NCBI RefSeq assembly: GCF_900078195.1
Contig: NZ_FJVE01000007.1
Coordinates: 1,054,001-1,118,000, forward strand
Direction: 5' to 3'
Length of the DNA stretch: 64,000 nt
Source of the DNA: Clostridium sp. Marseille-P299
GTDB taxonomy: Bacteria; Bacillota; Clostridia; Lachnospirales; Lachnospiraceae
Below the pieces are notes generated by a model. The model had not been told where the DNA came from and did not search any database. It was given only the letters and a program-made list of their open reading frames with translations. Of the stretch, positions 9,001 to 16,900 are shown in pieces. How positions within the stretch are numbered: the first letter of the stretch is position 1; every line of letters starts with the position of its first letter. The translations under genes and the position numbers were made by a program.

Positions 9001-9513
9001 ATGTATTGTTGGAGAATATCAAAGTATGATCCTAAATATCGTGATTCATTTGGGAGATTTGAAAATGATGAATGGACCTCAATTTGTGATATAGGTAATG
9101 TTTTTAATAAGATAGAATTAACTTTCGAGGCATATTTAGAAGTAGAAAATACTTATATAGAAGCTATATTAACTATACTTGATGAATTAAATATAACATC
9201 ACTAAAAATAGAAAATTTAGAGAGAGAGAATGATATTAAGGATTATGATTATGTAGATAAAAACATGGAAGAAACTTTCAATTCTATGGAAGATGGTATA
9301 GAATTAGCGACTAATCAGATTATCATATTTATGAAATTGGTGCTAAGAGAAAAGTTGTGGGGCAAATTAAATAATACTAACTTTTTTGTACATTTTGGAT
9401 ATGACTATTATATGTATATTGGATCTAGAAAATCATTAGTTAAATGTAGAAGCAGTATAGAAAACAGTGGACTTTTCATTGAAAATATTAGGTCTCCATA
9501 TATGGTTGAATAA
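9001..9513 (+). CDS. Hypothetical protein with YCWRISKYDP start, candidate immunity protein
   Basis: 170 residues, ATG after AGGAGATTATA. The N-terminus (WRISKYDPKYRDSFGRFENDEWTSICDIG) is distinctive and is an opening I associate with small toxin-neighbour proteins, but I cannot give a family number. The C-terminus ends in a compact beta region (FFVHFGYDYYMYIGS). Cytoplasmic. The gap to the propeller gene is only 61 bp. Confidence 0.6.
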   Translation: MYCWRISKYDPKYRDSFGRFENDEWTSICDIGNVFNKIELTFEAYLEVENTYIEAILTILDELNITSLKIENLERENDIKDYDYVDKNMEETFNSMEDGIELATNQIIIFMKLVLREKLWGKLNNTNFFVHFGYDYYMYIGSRKSLVKCRSSIENSGLFIENIRSPYMVE

Positions 9514-9530
9514 GTATAGATCAATAGGAA

Positions 9531-9778
9531 AGGCAGTAGTGTATCCAATAAGAAAAATCATTATGAAAAGATGCTGCAAAATCATGGTGTTAGAAAAGAT
9601 GTATTGAGTGATACTACTGTTACATTGTAACTAAAGTTTGGTGATATTTTTTTCTATGCATAGCGATATCATCCGAATGAAAGCTTGTATGTGTCTTTTT
9701 ATTGGGATCATATAGTAGGGGGCCCACCGTGAGGTGTATGCTAAGGAATTAGGAGCAACGATTATATTCATGAAGTGA
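9531..9778 (+). pseudogene. Two coding remnants (toxin-tip-like and immunity-like)
   Basis: The first open piece encodes SNKKNHYEKMLQNHGVRKDV and a few more residues, then stops, with no start codon; it resembles the extreme tip of a polymorphic toxin. The second piece (about 9695-9778) reads YWDHIVGGPP, then needs a frameshift to continue as EVYAKELGATIIFMK before a stop. Neither can be expressed as it stands. Confidence 0.45.
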
Positions 9779-9789
9779 GGAGGTCAAGA

Positions 9790-10125
9790 ATGGATAAGCT
9801 CGACAAGTTAATTCAGAAATATGTTGAAGCTGTGATGATTCATGGGAAAGAGAGTTGGGCAGGAGACTATAAAAAAGCTAATACTTATTATAAAGTGTAT
9901 ACAAATTATTTTATTGATATATGTAAATATGGGGTTGAAGGAAAGAATGCTTTGAAAGAACTTTTAAAGCACGATAGTAATTTTGTACGGTGTAGTGTCG
10001 CTTATCATTTTTTACCTTTTGATTCTACCATAGGTATAAAAACTCTAAAAAAATGTAAGGGAAAACCAGAAGGTGTGGGATTTAATGCAAAAACTACAAT
10101 TGCTGAATGGAATAAGAGAAAATAG
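9790..10125 (+). CDS. DUF2019-like helical repeat protein, candidate immunity protein
   Basis: 111 residues. ATG at 9790 is chosen because GAGGAGG (9777-9783) sits at good distance; the GTG at 9775 overlaps that site. All-helical: LIQKYVEAVMIHGKE, then GDYKKANTYYKVYTNYF, then ALKELLKHDSNFVRCSVAYHFL, which is a HEAT-like unit. This matches the DUF2019 layout (kYveaA..hg.a...GDykkANk.y..i.....el). DUF2019 genes often occur in toxin-immunity arrays, so an immunity role is inferred. Confidence 0.65.
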   Translation: MDKLDKLIQKYVEAVMIHGKESWAGDYKKANTYYKVYTNYFIDICKYGVEGKNALKELLKHDSNFVRCSVAYHFLPFDSTIGIKTLKKCKGKPEGVGFNAKTTIAEWNKRK

Positions 10126-10198
10126 AATTTACAATAAATATGATTAAGGTTCTGCTTAAGGAAAATATGGTTAGAGGTATATAGTAAGGGAGCAAAAA

Positions 10199-10735
10199 AT
10201 GGAGTTTAGAATTCAAGCAAGTAACCCACGTAATAATGGTTGTTTTTGTAGTGAAGATGAGAAAATATCAGAAGCAATAGAAACAATATTTCCAATGATG
10301 ACAGAAGAAGCACTTCTTGTGTGGAATACAATTTATATTCCTTTAAATTACAAGTATGATATAAGTGTAATGATTGAAGATATCTTAATAATGTTGAATA
10401 ATTTAAGGGCGAAAAAACAAGGCAATATGAGTATCAACTGGGCATCCAATACTTTTTCATCAAAATGGGAGTTACAATGGGAAGAAAATAAGTTATTAAT
10501 TAATACAAATTGGAATATGGTTTTAGGACATACAGAAGATTTACTAAATGAATCTAATAGTATTAGGGTAGATAAGACTTCGTTTATGGAAGAATGGAAA
10601 AAGTTATTGGAAGTTTTGGTTATTAACTTAAAAAAATGTAATTATAGTGTGAAAAATTTATTGGACATGAAAAGACTCATACAAGAGTTTAATTCAATAC
10701 AAAAGCCAGGAATTTTGTATTGTAATGAGGAATAG
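10199..10735 (+). CDS. Hypothetical protein, candidate immunity protein
   Basis: 178 residues with a weak AGGGAGC site before ATG. Alternating beta and helical stretches, Trp-rich middle (INWASNTFSSKWELQWEE) and a Leu-rich C-terminal helix. No signal peptide, no membrane helix, no motif that I recognise. It is the next member of the same-strand series of orphan genes. Confidence 0.55.
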   Translation: MEFRIQASNPRNNGCFCSEDEKISEAIETIFPMMTEEALLVWNTIYIPLNYKYDISVMIEDILIMLNNLRAKKQGNMSINWASNTFSSKWELQWEENKLLINTNWNMVLGHTEDLLNESNSIRVDKTSFMEEWKKLLEVLVINLKKCNYSVKNLLDMKRLIQEFNSIQKPGILYCNEE

Positions 10736-10829
10736 CACGGAAATACATCAAGTGAAAAACGGAAATGTTATTAATGAAATCTAAAAAGTAAATGGAAAAC
10801 GGTAAATGTAAAACGGATTGGAGTTAGTA

Positions 10830-11333
10830 ATGTCATATGAAATAAATATAGTATCGATAAATCAAAAGAAAGAAGTTCAGCTTCCGTTTACTTCTGAAAT
10901 TATTTTACGAAATGAAGTAACTAATCCTGAAGTGAGTAGATATGCAGATATTTGGCCTTTCTTTTCGCAAACTACGGGGATTTTATATACTTTGGTTAAG
11001 GAAGTAAATGAGGAATTTTATAGTTCATTTTCTTTATGTGATTCTGATTTTGATTCGATAATTTCAAAAAAATTACCACCAGGTTGGATTTTAAATCATA
11101 ATGAAGATAATTTAACACCACTAATTATAAGAGCTGAGGTTTATGATGATTTTATTAAAATAGTTGAATTTTTACTTGTAAGTTCACCAAATAGAACAAT
11201 AATGTTCCAATCGAGATATCAGGGTGGTGATGATGAAATAATAGTTGGTGTTATTAAGTTTAAAAAATTTATAAGTATGCTGGATAAGAAAGAAATACTA
11301 TTTAACGTATGCTATATTATAGAGGGTGATTAA
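10830..11333 (+). CDS. Hypothetical protein, candidate immunity protein
   Basis: 167 residues. ATG at 10830 is preferred; the in-frame TTG at 10818 overlaps the TTGGAG ribosome-binding site. Soluble, acidic, with strand-rich ends and a central LPPGWILNHNEDNLTP. No family recognised. Gap of 94 bp from the previous gene, with no terminator seen, so co-transcription is possible. Confidence 0.55.
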   Translation: MSYEINIVSINQKKEVQLPFTSEIILRNEVTNPEVSRYADIWPFFSQTTGILYTLVKEVNEEFYSSFSLCDSDFDSIISKKLPPGWILNHNEDNLTPLIIRAEVYDDFIKIVEFLLVSSPNRTIMFQSRYQGGDDEIIVGVIKFKKFISMLDKKEILFNVCYIIEGD

Positions 11334-11392
11334 TAAATCACATTATAGGTATTAAGAAGACTTGATAAATATAAAAATTGAAAGGAATAAAT

Positions 11393-11517
11393 ATGGAAGA
11401 GGTATCACAAATTGAAGTAAGCTTTTTACTTACAAGTGATTGATGATATTGTAGATATCGCAACTACTTTCCCTCCAGAAATTACTGTAAAACATATTTG
11501 TGATCAGGATATTTAAA
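11393..11517 (+). pseudogene. Frameshifted start of a small (DUF4279-like?) gene
   Basis: A ribosome-binding site (GAAAGGAATAAAT) and ATG start MEEVSQIEVSFLLTSD, which stops at once. The other frame continues as DDIVDIATTFPPEITVKHIC and stops near 11516. Read across the shift, it resembles the opening strand and helix of DUF4279-type immunity proteins, but the match is weak. The remaining bases up to 11678 show no gene. Confidence 0.4.
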
Positions 11518-11678
11518 GACAATCCGAAATATCATTGGTTTAATTTTTGTTAGGAAGCAGGCCTCCAAGGGTTAATGTAAATAGATTATTATTGTGTAAC
11601 TTATGTGTAGGTCACATTTTAAGTAAAGTAATAGGGGGTAAGATTATATCAGGAGATAGATATAGAATGGAGGGATGT

Positions 11679-12167
11679 ATGGTTTATAATTTAGAAATGA
11701 AAAAATTACTAGAGAATATTAATTTGTCGCAGTGTACAAGTTGTAATAATAAGGTAATAGAAAAAAGAAAGAGCGAAAATGGAGAAGAATATTATCGTTT
11801 AAAAGAAGGTTTTTGTTTACCCAATAAAAGAATAGTGGCCAGAGGAATTGAATTAACGGAACTAGAATGGGATGGTAATGAAATATACATATCGTCTTCC
11901 CGTGAAATAAATGAGTTAATGTATGAAGCTTTATTAGTACTAAATCAATTAGAAAGACAAATGCATAATGATTATAATAATATGCTATTTGATATTTTAT
12001 TAAGTGTTGATGTTGGAGATGAAGATGTTGAATCATCAATTACTCTTCGCTTTTATGCTATTAGAGAGGATTATCATATAATTAAAGCTGAGGAGCTAGA
12101 GGAATTTTCACAACCTTTATTGCTGTGTGGTAACGTAAATAAAAATGTAAAGAATAAAGGAGCATGA
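11679..12167 (+). CDS. Hypothetical protein with CxxC start, candidate immunity protein
   Basis: 162 residues from ATG at 11679, which has GGAGGG at 11669-11674; ATG at 11667 is a possible alternative and the frame stays open back to 11547. The N-terminus carries SQCTSCNNK, a single CxxC pair. The rest alternates strands and helices (ELMYEALLVLNQLERQMHND). Its stop lies 1 nt before the next ATG, so the two genes are translationally linked. Confidence 0.55.
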   Translation: MVYNLEMKKLLENINLSQCTSCNNKVIEKRKSENGEEYYRLKEGFCLPNKRIVARGIELTELEWDGNEIYISSSREINELMYEALLVLNQLERQMHNDYNNMLFDILLSVDVGDEDVESSITLRFYAIREDYHIIKAEELEEFSQPLLLCGNVNKNVKNKGA

Positions 12168-12168
12168 A

Positions 12169-12822
12169 ATGGAACATAGCGAAGCATTTCAATTATTTAT
12201 GAAACAAAAAGATTCAATCGACTATGCACTCAAAAGGGAAGGGTATCGGGACGATTTGTTACAATCAATATACCCTGAGGAGCGAACAGAGGTTGAAACC
12301 CACCTAGTTTCTTTATTAAAACAACAAGATATAAGTGTTTTAAAGTTTATGCAACATTTAACTACGTTTGATGGTATTTCAATTGTAGCAGAGCAATATG
12401 AGGCATTACAAAAACATACTATGGATACCCCTAATCTAGCCAAATATCTATATATTCATACAAAGAAGAGAAAGTATCTAGAAGACATACTAGAGTATTG
12501 TTGCGAAGATAAATGCCAGTATAGAGAAGAAGCATTAAAAAACTTGAGCGAGTTAGTACCGGATTTGAAGATAAATGAAATCCCAATGCTATATCAAATA
12601 TCGAGAACCATTATTCTGAGTGAAAATGATAGTGAGCTTCTTTTTTGGTCGAAAGCAATTATGCGAAAGTGTGTAAAAAGATTAGATATAATAGGGGATG
12701 ATGTAACGTTAAGGCATCTTTGGGAAGAAGTAGTAGAAGCGATTAAAGATGGGAATTGTGAAAAAAGAAAAGAGAAGCTTATTGCTTTTGACCGGAATAT
12801 TAAGAAGGACTCCTTCCATTAG
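12169..12822 (+). CDS. All-helical hypothetical protein, candidate immunity protein
   Basis: 217 residues starting 1 nt after the preceding stop, with AAAGGAGC as ribosome-binding site inside the upstream gene. Almost entirely helical, Cys-containing middle (LEDILEYCCEDKCQYREEALKNL), HEAT-like appearance. No catalytic motif or membrane segment. It is the last member of the plus-strand array before the sigma-factor operon. Family not recognised. Confidence 0.6.
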   Translation: MEHSEAFQLFMKQKDSIDYALKREGYRDDLLQSIYPEERTEVETHLVSLLKQQDISVLKFMQHLTTFDGISIVAEQYEALQKHTMDTPNLAKYLYIHTKKRKYLEDILEYCCEDKCQYREEALKNLSELVPDLKINEIPMLYQISRTIILSENDSELLFWSKAIMRKCVKRLDIIGDDVTLRHLWEEVVEAIKDGNCEKRKEKLIAFDRNIKKDSFH

Positions 12823-12850
12823 GTCTCTTGCCAAATAGAAGGGGGTTACA

Positions 12851-12965
12851 TTAAACATGTATTAAAGTTTTTCCTGCACCATTTGGCCCTAGCAATCCAT
12901 AAACGCAGGTGTTAAATGAAGAGAAAACGAATTCAATGCTTTTATGCCATCTTTTTTATTGGTAC
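12851..12965 (-). pseudogene. N-terminal remnant of an ABC-transporter ATPase
   Basis: Read on the minus strand, one frame gives KKDGIKALNSFSLHLTP. After a one-base shift the next frame gives CVYGLLGPNGAGKT, an intact Walker A motif as in ABC-2-type drug/bacitracin ATPases, and a stop follows five residues later. Only the first ~40 codons survive, frameshifted. It marks a deletion boundary between the toxin array and the sigma operon. Confidence 0.75.
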
Positions 12966-13011
12966 TATCCAAGTCATATATTGAGTTTTTATTAGGAATA
13001 ACTTTCCCTGT

Positions 13012-13047
13012 CCTCTTTGCAATTATTGTAAAAGAGGGCTTTTTTTT
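13012..13047 (+). terminator. Rho-independent terminator
   Basis: CCTCTTT, 12-nt loop, AAAGAGG, then GC and eight T. It separates the toxin/immunity array from the sigma-factor operon. Confidence 0.75.
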
Positions 13048-13161
13048 GTATAGAAATAATAAAGATAATGATTTCAAGTCAACTTCTTAAGTTTTAATTG
13101 TAAATAAAAACAATAATTAAGTATTTATTGTAAATAATTAGGTGAAAATTGGAATGCTCGA

Positions 13162-13170
13162 TGTTATAAT
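13162..13170 (+). promoter_or_regulatory. Extended -10 promoter of the sigma-factor operon
   Basis: TGTTATAAT is a perfect extended -10 (TGnTATAAT) with no convincing -35. It lies 130 bp upstream of the sigma gene. The tract just before it (13097-13138) has two ATTGTAAATAA repeats that could be operator half-sites (inference). Confidence 0.55.
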
Positions 13171-13299
13171 GGATTAATCTAAAACTAAAACTAGAGGGGA
13201 GTGGCTAAATATTTTCTAAGCTAAAATATAATGTTTTATTTATCATGAAATAAAAATTATGATTGTCACGGAGGTAAATAATAAGGAGGAATAAAAGGG

Positions 13300-13794
13300 A
13301 TGATGTTAGGCTCAAATGAGAAGAAAAAATTTTATGCAGAGCTTATTGATTCAACATATGATAAATTACTTGTATATGCTCGTATGAGAGTAACGGATAC
13401 TTCAAAAGCATATGATTTAGTTCAAGATGCATGCTGTACAGCCTGGGAGAATATTGATAGTGTTATGAATTCATTAAACCCAGGAGGCTGGCTAATGAAC
13501 GCGCTAAAGAATCACATACATAAATTCTATGATGAACTAGCAAGCGAAAAAAGAGTTATGGACGCTTTAATGACTGATGTAAAGGCAGAAACATATATTC
13601 CTGATTTAGAAAACGAAATCACATTTACATCTATATTATCACCGGATGAAGTTCGTATTATTAGGCTAAAGGAACAGGGATATAAGCATCACGAGATTGC
13701 TGAATTAATGGTGGTAAGGCCAGGAACGATAGATTCTAAGGTATTTCGTATAAAAAATAAGATTATTAATTTTTTAAAAATCAATGAAAATTAA
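13300..13794 (+). CDS. RNA polymerase sigma-70 family (ECF-like) factor
   Basis: 164 residues. Region 2 is visible as YDKLLVYARMRVTDTSKAYDLVQDACCTAWENI, and region 4 as LSPDEVRIIRLKEQGYKHHEIAELMVVRPGTIDSKVFRIKNKI, a helix-turn-helix with the usual 'sP(d)EvriirLke.Gy...EIAe.m' pattern. Length fits ECF factors. AAGGAGGAATAAAAGGG precedes ATGATG (either ATG is possible). The next gene encodes a membrane-anchored DUF4367 protein, the usual position of an anti-sigma factor, and the transporter genes after it are likely targets or the signal source. Confidence 0.88.
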   Translation: MMLGSNEKKKFYAELIDSTYDKLLVYARMRVTDTSKAYDLVQDACCTAWENIDSVMNSLNPGGWLMNALKNHIHKFYDELASEKRVMDALMTDVKAETYIPDLENEITFTSILSPDEVRIIRLKEQGYKHHEIAELMVVRPGTIDSKVFRIKNKIINFLKINEN

Positions 13795-13858
13795 ATAATT
13801 TTTTAATGCAAGATTTTTAAGTAAAAAAGGGATATATCATGTAGAAGGAGGCTTTTTA

Positions 13859-14782
13859 ATGTCTAGTCAGATATCTGTCACCGAACTTGAGAAGAAAACT
13901 GTTGAAGAACTTCGTGAAATGCTAGCTGATGAAAATATATTACCATTGGACGATGTTTTAAATAGCGATTTAATTCTTAAAATTACAGAGGTGATAATAA
14001 AAAAAGAAAACAAGACTGACGATCAACGTGAAACAGAACGAATTGCATTTTGGGCAAGGTTACTTATCAACCATGGAGATAAGTTGCCTATCCGACTTGA
14101 TGATGTAGTGAAGAGAAGGAATGTAACGACTACTAAGCAAGAATATTTAGGGTGGAATTACAGTGAAGTTCTACATAGGGTTAAATTTAGACGATTTGCA
14201 GCTGTAGCCGCAGTTATTCTGTTGTTATTAATGGGTAATACTATTTCTGCATATGCATTCAATTTTAATATTCTACAGACAATAGCTGGTTTTACGGATA
14301 ATGTATTTCATAAGACATTTGTTTCAATGGAGAATGAAGAGATTACCCACTTAAGTGTTCTGCCTGAGAAAATAGAGTCAAGTACTTATGAGTCATTTCA
14401 AGATGCATTGGATGTATATGGAATTAGTGAAGTAAAAGAGCCGACTTGGCTTCCAAGTAATTATCAGTTTGTGGGTGTACAAGTGAGTGACACTTCAGAA
14501 TATGACATTATAGCATCAATTTATAAAAATGAAGAAAAATCAATAACGGTTACTGTCATAAAATATTCTGAAATACCCAGTGGGCAAACAAGGTCCTTTG
14601 AAAAGAGTGAGGGGACACCATTTATTTTCTCATACAATGGTATTGACCATTATATCTTTTCTAACGTTGATAAAACAATGGTCACTTGGACAATCGGAAT
14701 GAATGAGTGTGATGTTCAAGGAGATGTTTCTTTTGATGAAATGAAATCGATTTTAGAATCAATGTATATGGAGGATAAATAA
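13859..14782 (+). CDS. DUF4367 membrane protein, putative anti-sigma/signal-sensing factor
   Basis: 307 residues. About 110 cytoplasmic residues lead into one membrane segment (about 112-134, FAAVAAVILLLLMGNTISAYAF). The extracytoplasmic C-terminal half matches DUF4367: EPTWLPSNYQFVGVQVSD, then a strand-rich body, ending in VTWTIGMNECDVQG and MKSILESMY. Such proteins are typically encoded next to ECF sigma factors, and a sequestering or sensing role is inferred. No zinc-binding anti-sigma HxxxCxxC motif is present. Strong AAGGAGG site, 64 bp after the sigma gene. Confidence 0.78.
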   Translation: MSSQISVTELEKKTVEELREMLADENILPLDDVLNSDLILKITEVIIKKENKTDDQRETERIAFWARLLINHGDKLPIRLDDVVKRRNVTTTKQEYLGWNYSEVLHRVKFRRFAAVAAVILLLLMGNTISAYAFNFNILQTIAGFTDNVFHKTFVSMENEEITHLSVLPEKIESSTYESFQDALDVYGISEVKEPTWLPSNYQFVGVQVSDTSEYDIIASIYKNEEKSITVTVIKYSEIPSGQTRSFEKSEGTPFIFSYNGIDHYIFSNVDKTMVTWTIGMNECDVQGDVSFDEMKSILESMYMEDK

Positions 14783-14893
14783 ATTTAAAAAATGAAGACT
14801 CTGAGTGTTACCATTATCACCAAATCATTTAAAACAGTAATTTTAAGTTGAAGCTAATTGAGAATGTTCTATTGAATATGGGAGAATTAATAA

Positions 14894-16234
14894 ATGAGTA
14901 TGTTTAAATGTGTTTTGATAAATATTATGCGTAAACCCACTAAGAATATAATTTTATGCATGATTTTAATCATCATATTTTTGGGTGAATTAATTGGTAT
15001 ATGTGTATATTCAATAGCTAAAAATGGAGAAGAAGATGCATTTATTTATCACGGTTCGGATTTTATTATAGAAGGGGAAAATTTGAATCTTACTCCAGAT
15101 ATATATAAACAGATTACTTCTATCGAACATGTAGTTGGAGTTAATAATTGGAAAGGAATTTTAGCTGAACCAGTAGGAATGGATAATGTAAAAGAATACA
15201 CCGGAATCAATCCAGGAGTAGAAACTGAAAAAGTTGATTGGAGTAAAAATTCAGTAATTTTAGTGGCATTAATGGATACAAAATTATATTCGTGGTTCAG
15301 GTGGGAAAAATCAGTTTCACTGATCGCAGGTACTTATCCAGATTCAAAGAATAAGGGAGTTATAATTGAAAGTAGATTTGCAGAGCAAAATAATCTTTCC
15401 TTGGGAGATGAAATTACATATGCATTGCAGGGTAGTGATAAAGAGTGTACATATAATGTGTGTGGAATATTTAAGGTAGATTCCGAATTTGAAATAACAG
15501 AATATAATCCCTATGGAGAAGGTGTCTTTAAATACAGTCCATATAATGTTGCTTATATTGATTATGAATATGCTTCAGAGACAATTGGCTTTGAATCCTA
15601 TGCTCCAAAAGGATGTGAAGTTTATGTAGATAAATATGAATCAATAGAGAAAGTTGGGGTAGACTTACGTAATTTATTAGGTAAGGATGCTGAAATATAT
15701 AATACTGCTAATGGATATTTAAATAATGAACGAGGTGTAGTTGTTTTAATGAAAAATTATTCACTTACGATTTTAGGTTATGTAACTATAATTGGTGGTA
15801 TTATCATGTTACTTCTACTAACCTTTTATGCTAGTCAATATCAGCAGGAATGTGGTATATTCCTAGCCCTTGGGGGTAAAAAGGCAAGGGTTATTTTACA
15901 GTACTTTTTATCAATGTTAGTAATTATAGTGATAGCATTTTTCATATCTGGTATTATATTTCATTTTACAGCTGAACAGGTGGTTTATAGTTTAGATGAT
16001 AGCGCGAAACTAGTTATTTCTAAAAATTACGTATCTGCTTCTTTATTAACACCTTATAAAACACCCCAGTTAGGGCAAGGATTTTCAATGGAAATTAATA
16101 TTAATGAAATGATTAGTCTGTGGAATTATATAAAGATTCTTATGATTGGTGTGGCTTTTTTATTGTTATCTATGGTGATACCAATTTATAGTATTATGGT
16201 TACAAAACCTCATTTTTTATTAAATAAAAAGTAG
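14894..16234 (+). CDS. ABC transporter permease, FtsX/MacB type
   Basis: 446 residues. One N-terminal membrane helix (about 15-40) is followed by a large extracytoplasmic MacB_PCD-like domain (about 45-280). Three C-terminal helices (about 290-312, 335-360, 415-440) follow, which is the FtsX layout. The periplasmic-core motif AGTYPDSKNKGVIIESRFAE is shared almost word for word with the second permease at 16901-18184, so the two are paralogues that probably pair. Such systems usually act as mechanotransmitters or export peptides, antibiotics or lipids rather than small solutes. Confidence 0.85.
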   Translation: MSMFKCVLINIMRKPTKNIILCMILIIIFLGELIGICVYSIAKNGEEDAFIYHGSDFIIEGENLNLTPDIYKQITSIEHVVGVNNWKGILAEPVGMDNVKEYTGINPGVETEKVDWSKNSVILVALMDTKLYSWFRWEKSVSLIAGTYPDSKNKGVIIESRFAEQNNLSLGDEITYALQGSDKECTYNVCGIFKVDSEFEITEYNPYGEGVFKYSPYNVAYIDYEYASETIGFESYAPKGCEVYVDKYESIEKVGVDLRNLLGKDAEIYNTANGYLNNERGVVVLMKNYSLTILGYVTIIGGIIMLLLLTFYASQYQQECGIFLALGGKKARVILQYFLSMLVIIVIAFFISGIIFHFTAEQVVYSLDDSAKLVISKNYVSASLLTPYKTPQLGQGFSMEININEMISLWNYIKILMIGVAFLLLSMVIPIYSIMVTKPHFLLNKK

Positions 16235-16245
16235 GAGGAAAGAAA

Positions 16246-16899
16246 ATGCTTTCAATGAAAAATGTAAGTTATGGTTACAGAAATAAAAATAAAGTTGATA
16301 TTCTTGTTCTTAATAATGTAAGCATTGATTTTAAAGCAGGTTTATTTTATTCAGTGTATGGTGCCTCCGGAAGTGGTAAGACTACTTGTTTGTCATTGCT
16401 TGGAGGATTGGAAAGCCCATTAAAAGGGACGATATCCTTGGATGGCAAGGATATAAAGGAAATTGGATATAATAACCTCAGAAAAAATTACGTCTCCTAT
16501 GTATTTCAAGATTTCCATCTTTTTAATTATATGTCAGCGATTGAAAATGTCATGTTAGCAATTGATATTACAGGTAAAATAAAAAATAATAAGTTAGCAA
16601 AAGAAAAAGCAGTTGAATTGCTTACTTCCTTGGGGCTAGATACACAGGAGATGAATAGACGAGTAACAAAATTATCGGGTGGACAACAGCAAAGAGTAGC
16701 AATTGCTAGGGCACTTTCAACCGATGCAAAATATATACTTGCAGATGAACCGACGGGGAATCTTGATAAAGATAATACGCAAAATATAATCGACATTTTT
16801 AAAAAATTAGTAAAAGAGCAGGGAAAATGTGTGATAGCAGTTACTCATTCAGAACGTTTGAAAGAACAATGTGATATATGTTACTCTCTGGAGGATTAG
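16246..16899 (+). CDS. ABC transporter ATP-binding protein, MacB/LolD type
   Basis: 217 residues. Walker A GASGSGKTT, Q-loop VFQDF, signature LSGGQQQRVAIARAL, Walker B YILADEPTGNLD and the switch His (VTHS) are all present. This subfamily always works with FtsX-type permeases, and two lie either side, so one heteromeric MacB-like complex is expected. TAGGAGGAAAG ribosome-binding site. The stop is 1 nt before the next start, and the next gene's GGAGG lies within this one. Confidence 0.93.
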   Translation: MLSMKNVSYGYRNKNKVDILVLNNVSIDFKAGLFYSVYGASGSGKTTCLSLLGGLESPLKGTISLDGKDIKEIGYNNLRKNYVSYVFQDFHLFNYMSAIENVMLAIDITGKIKNNKLAKEKAVELLTSLGLDTQEMNRRVTKLSGGQQQRVAIARALSTDAKYILADEPTGNLDKDNTQNIIDIFKKLVKEQGKCVIAVTHSERLKEQCDICYSLED

Positions 16900-16900
16900 G

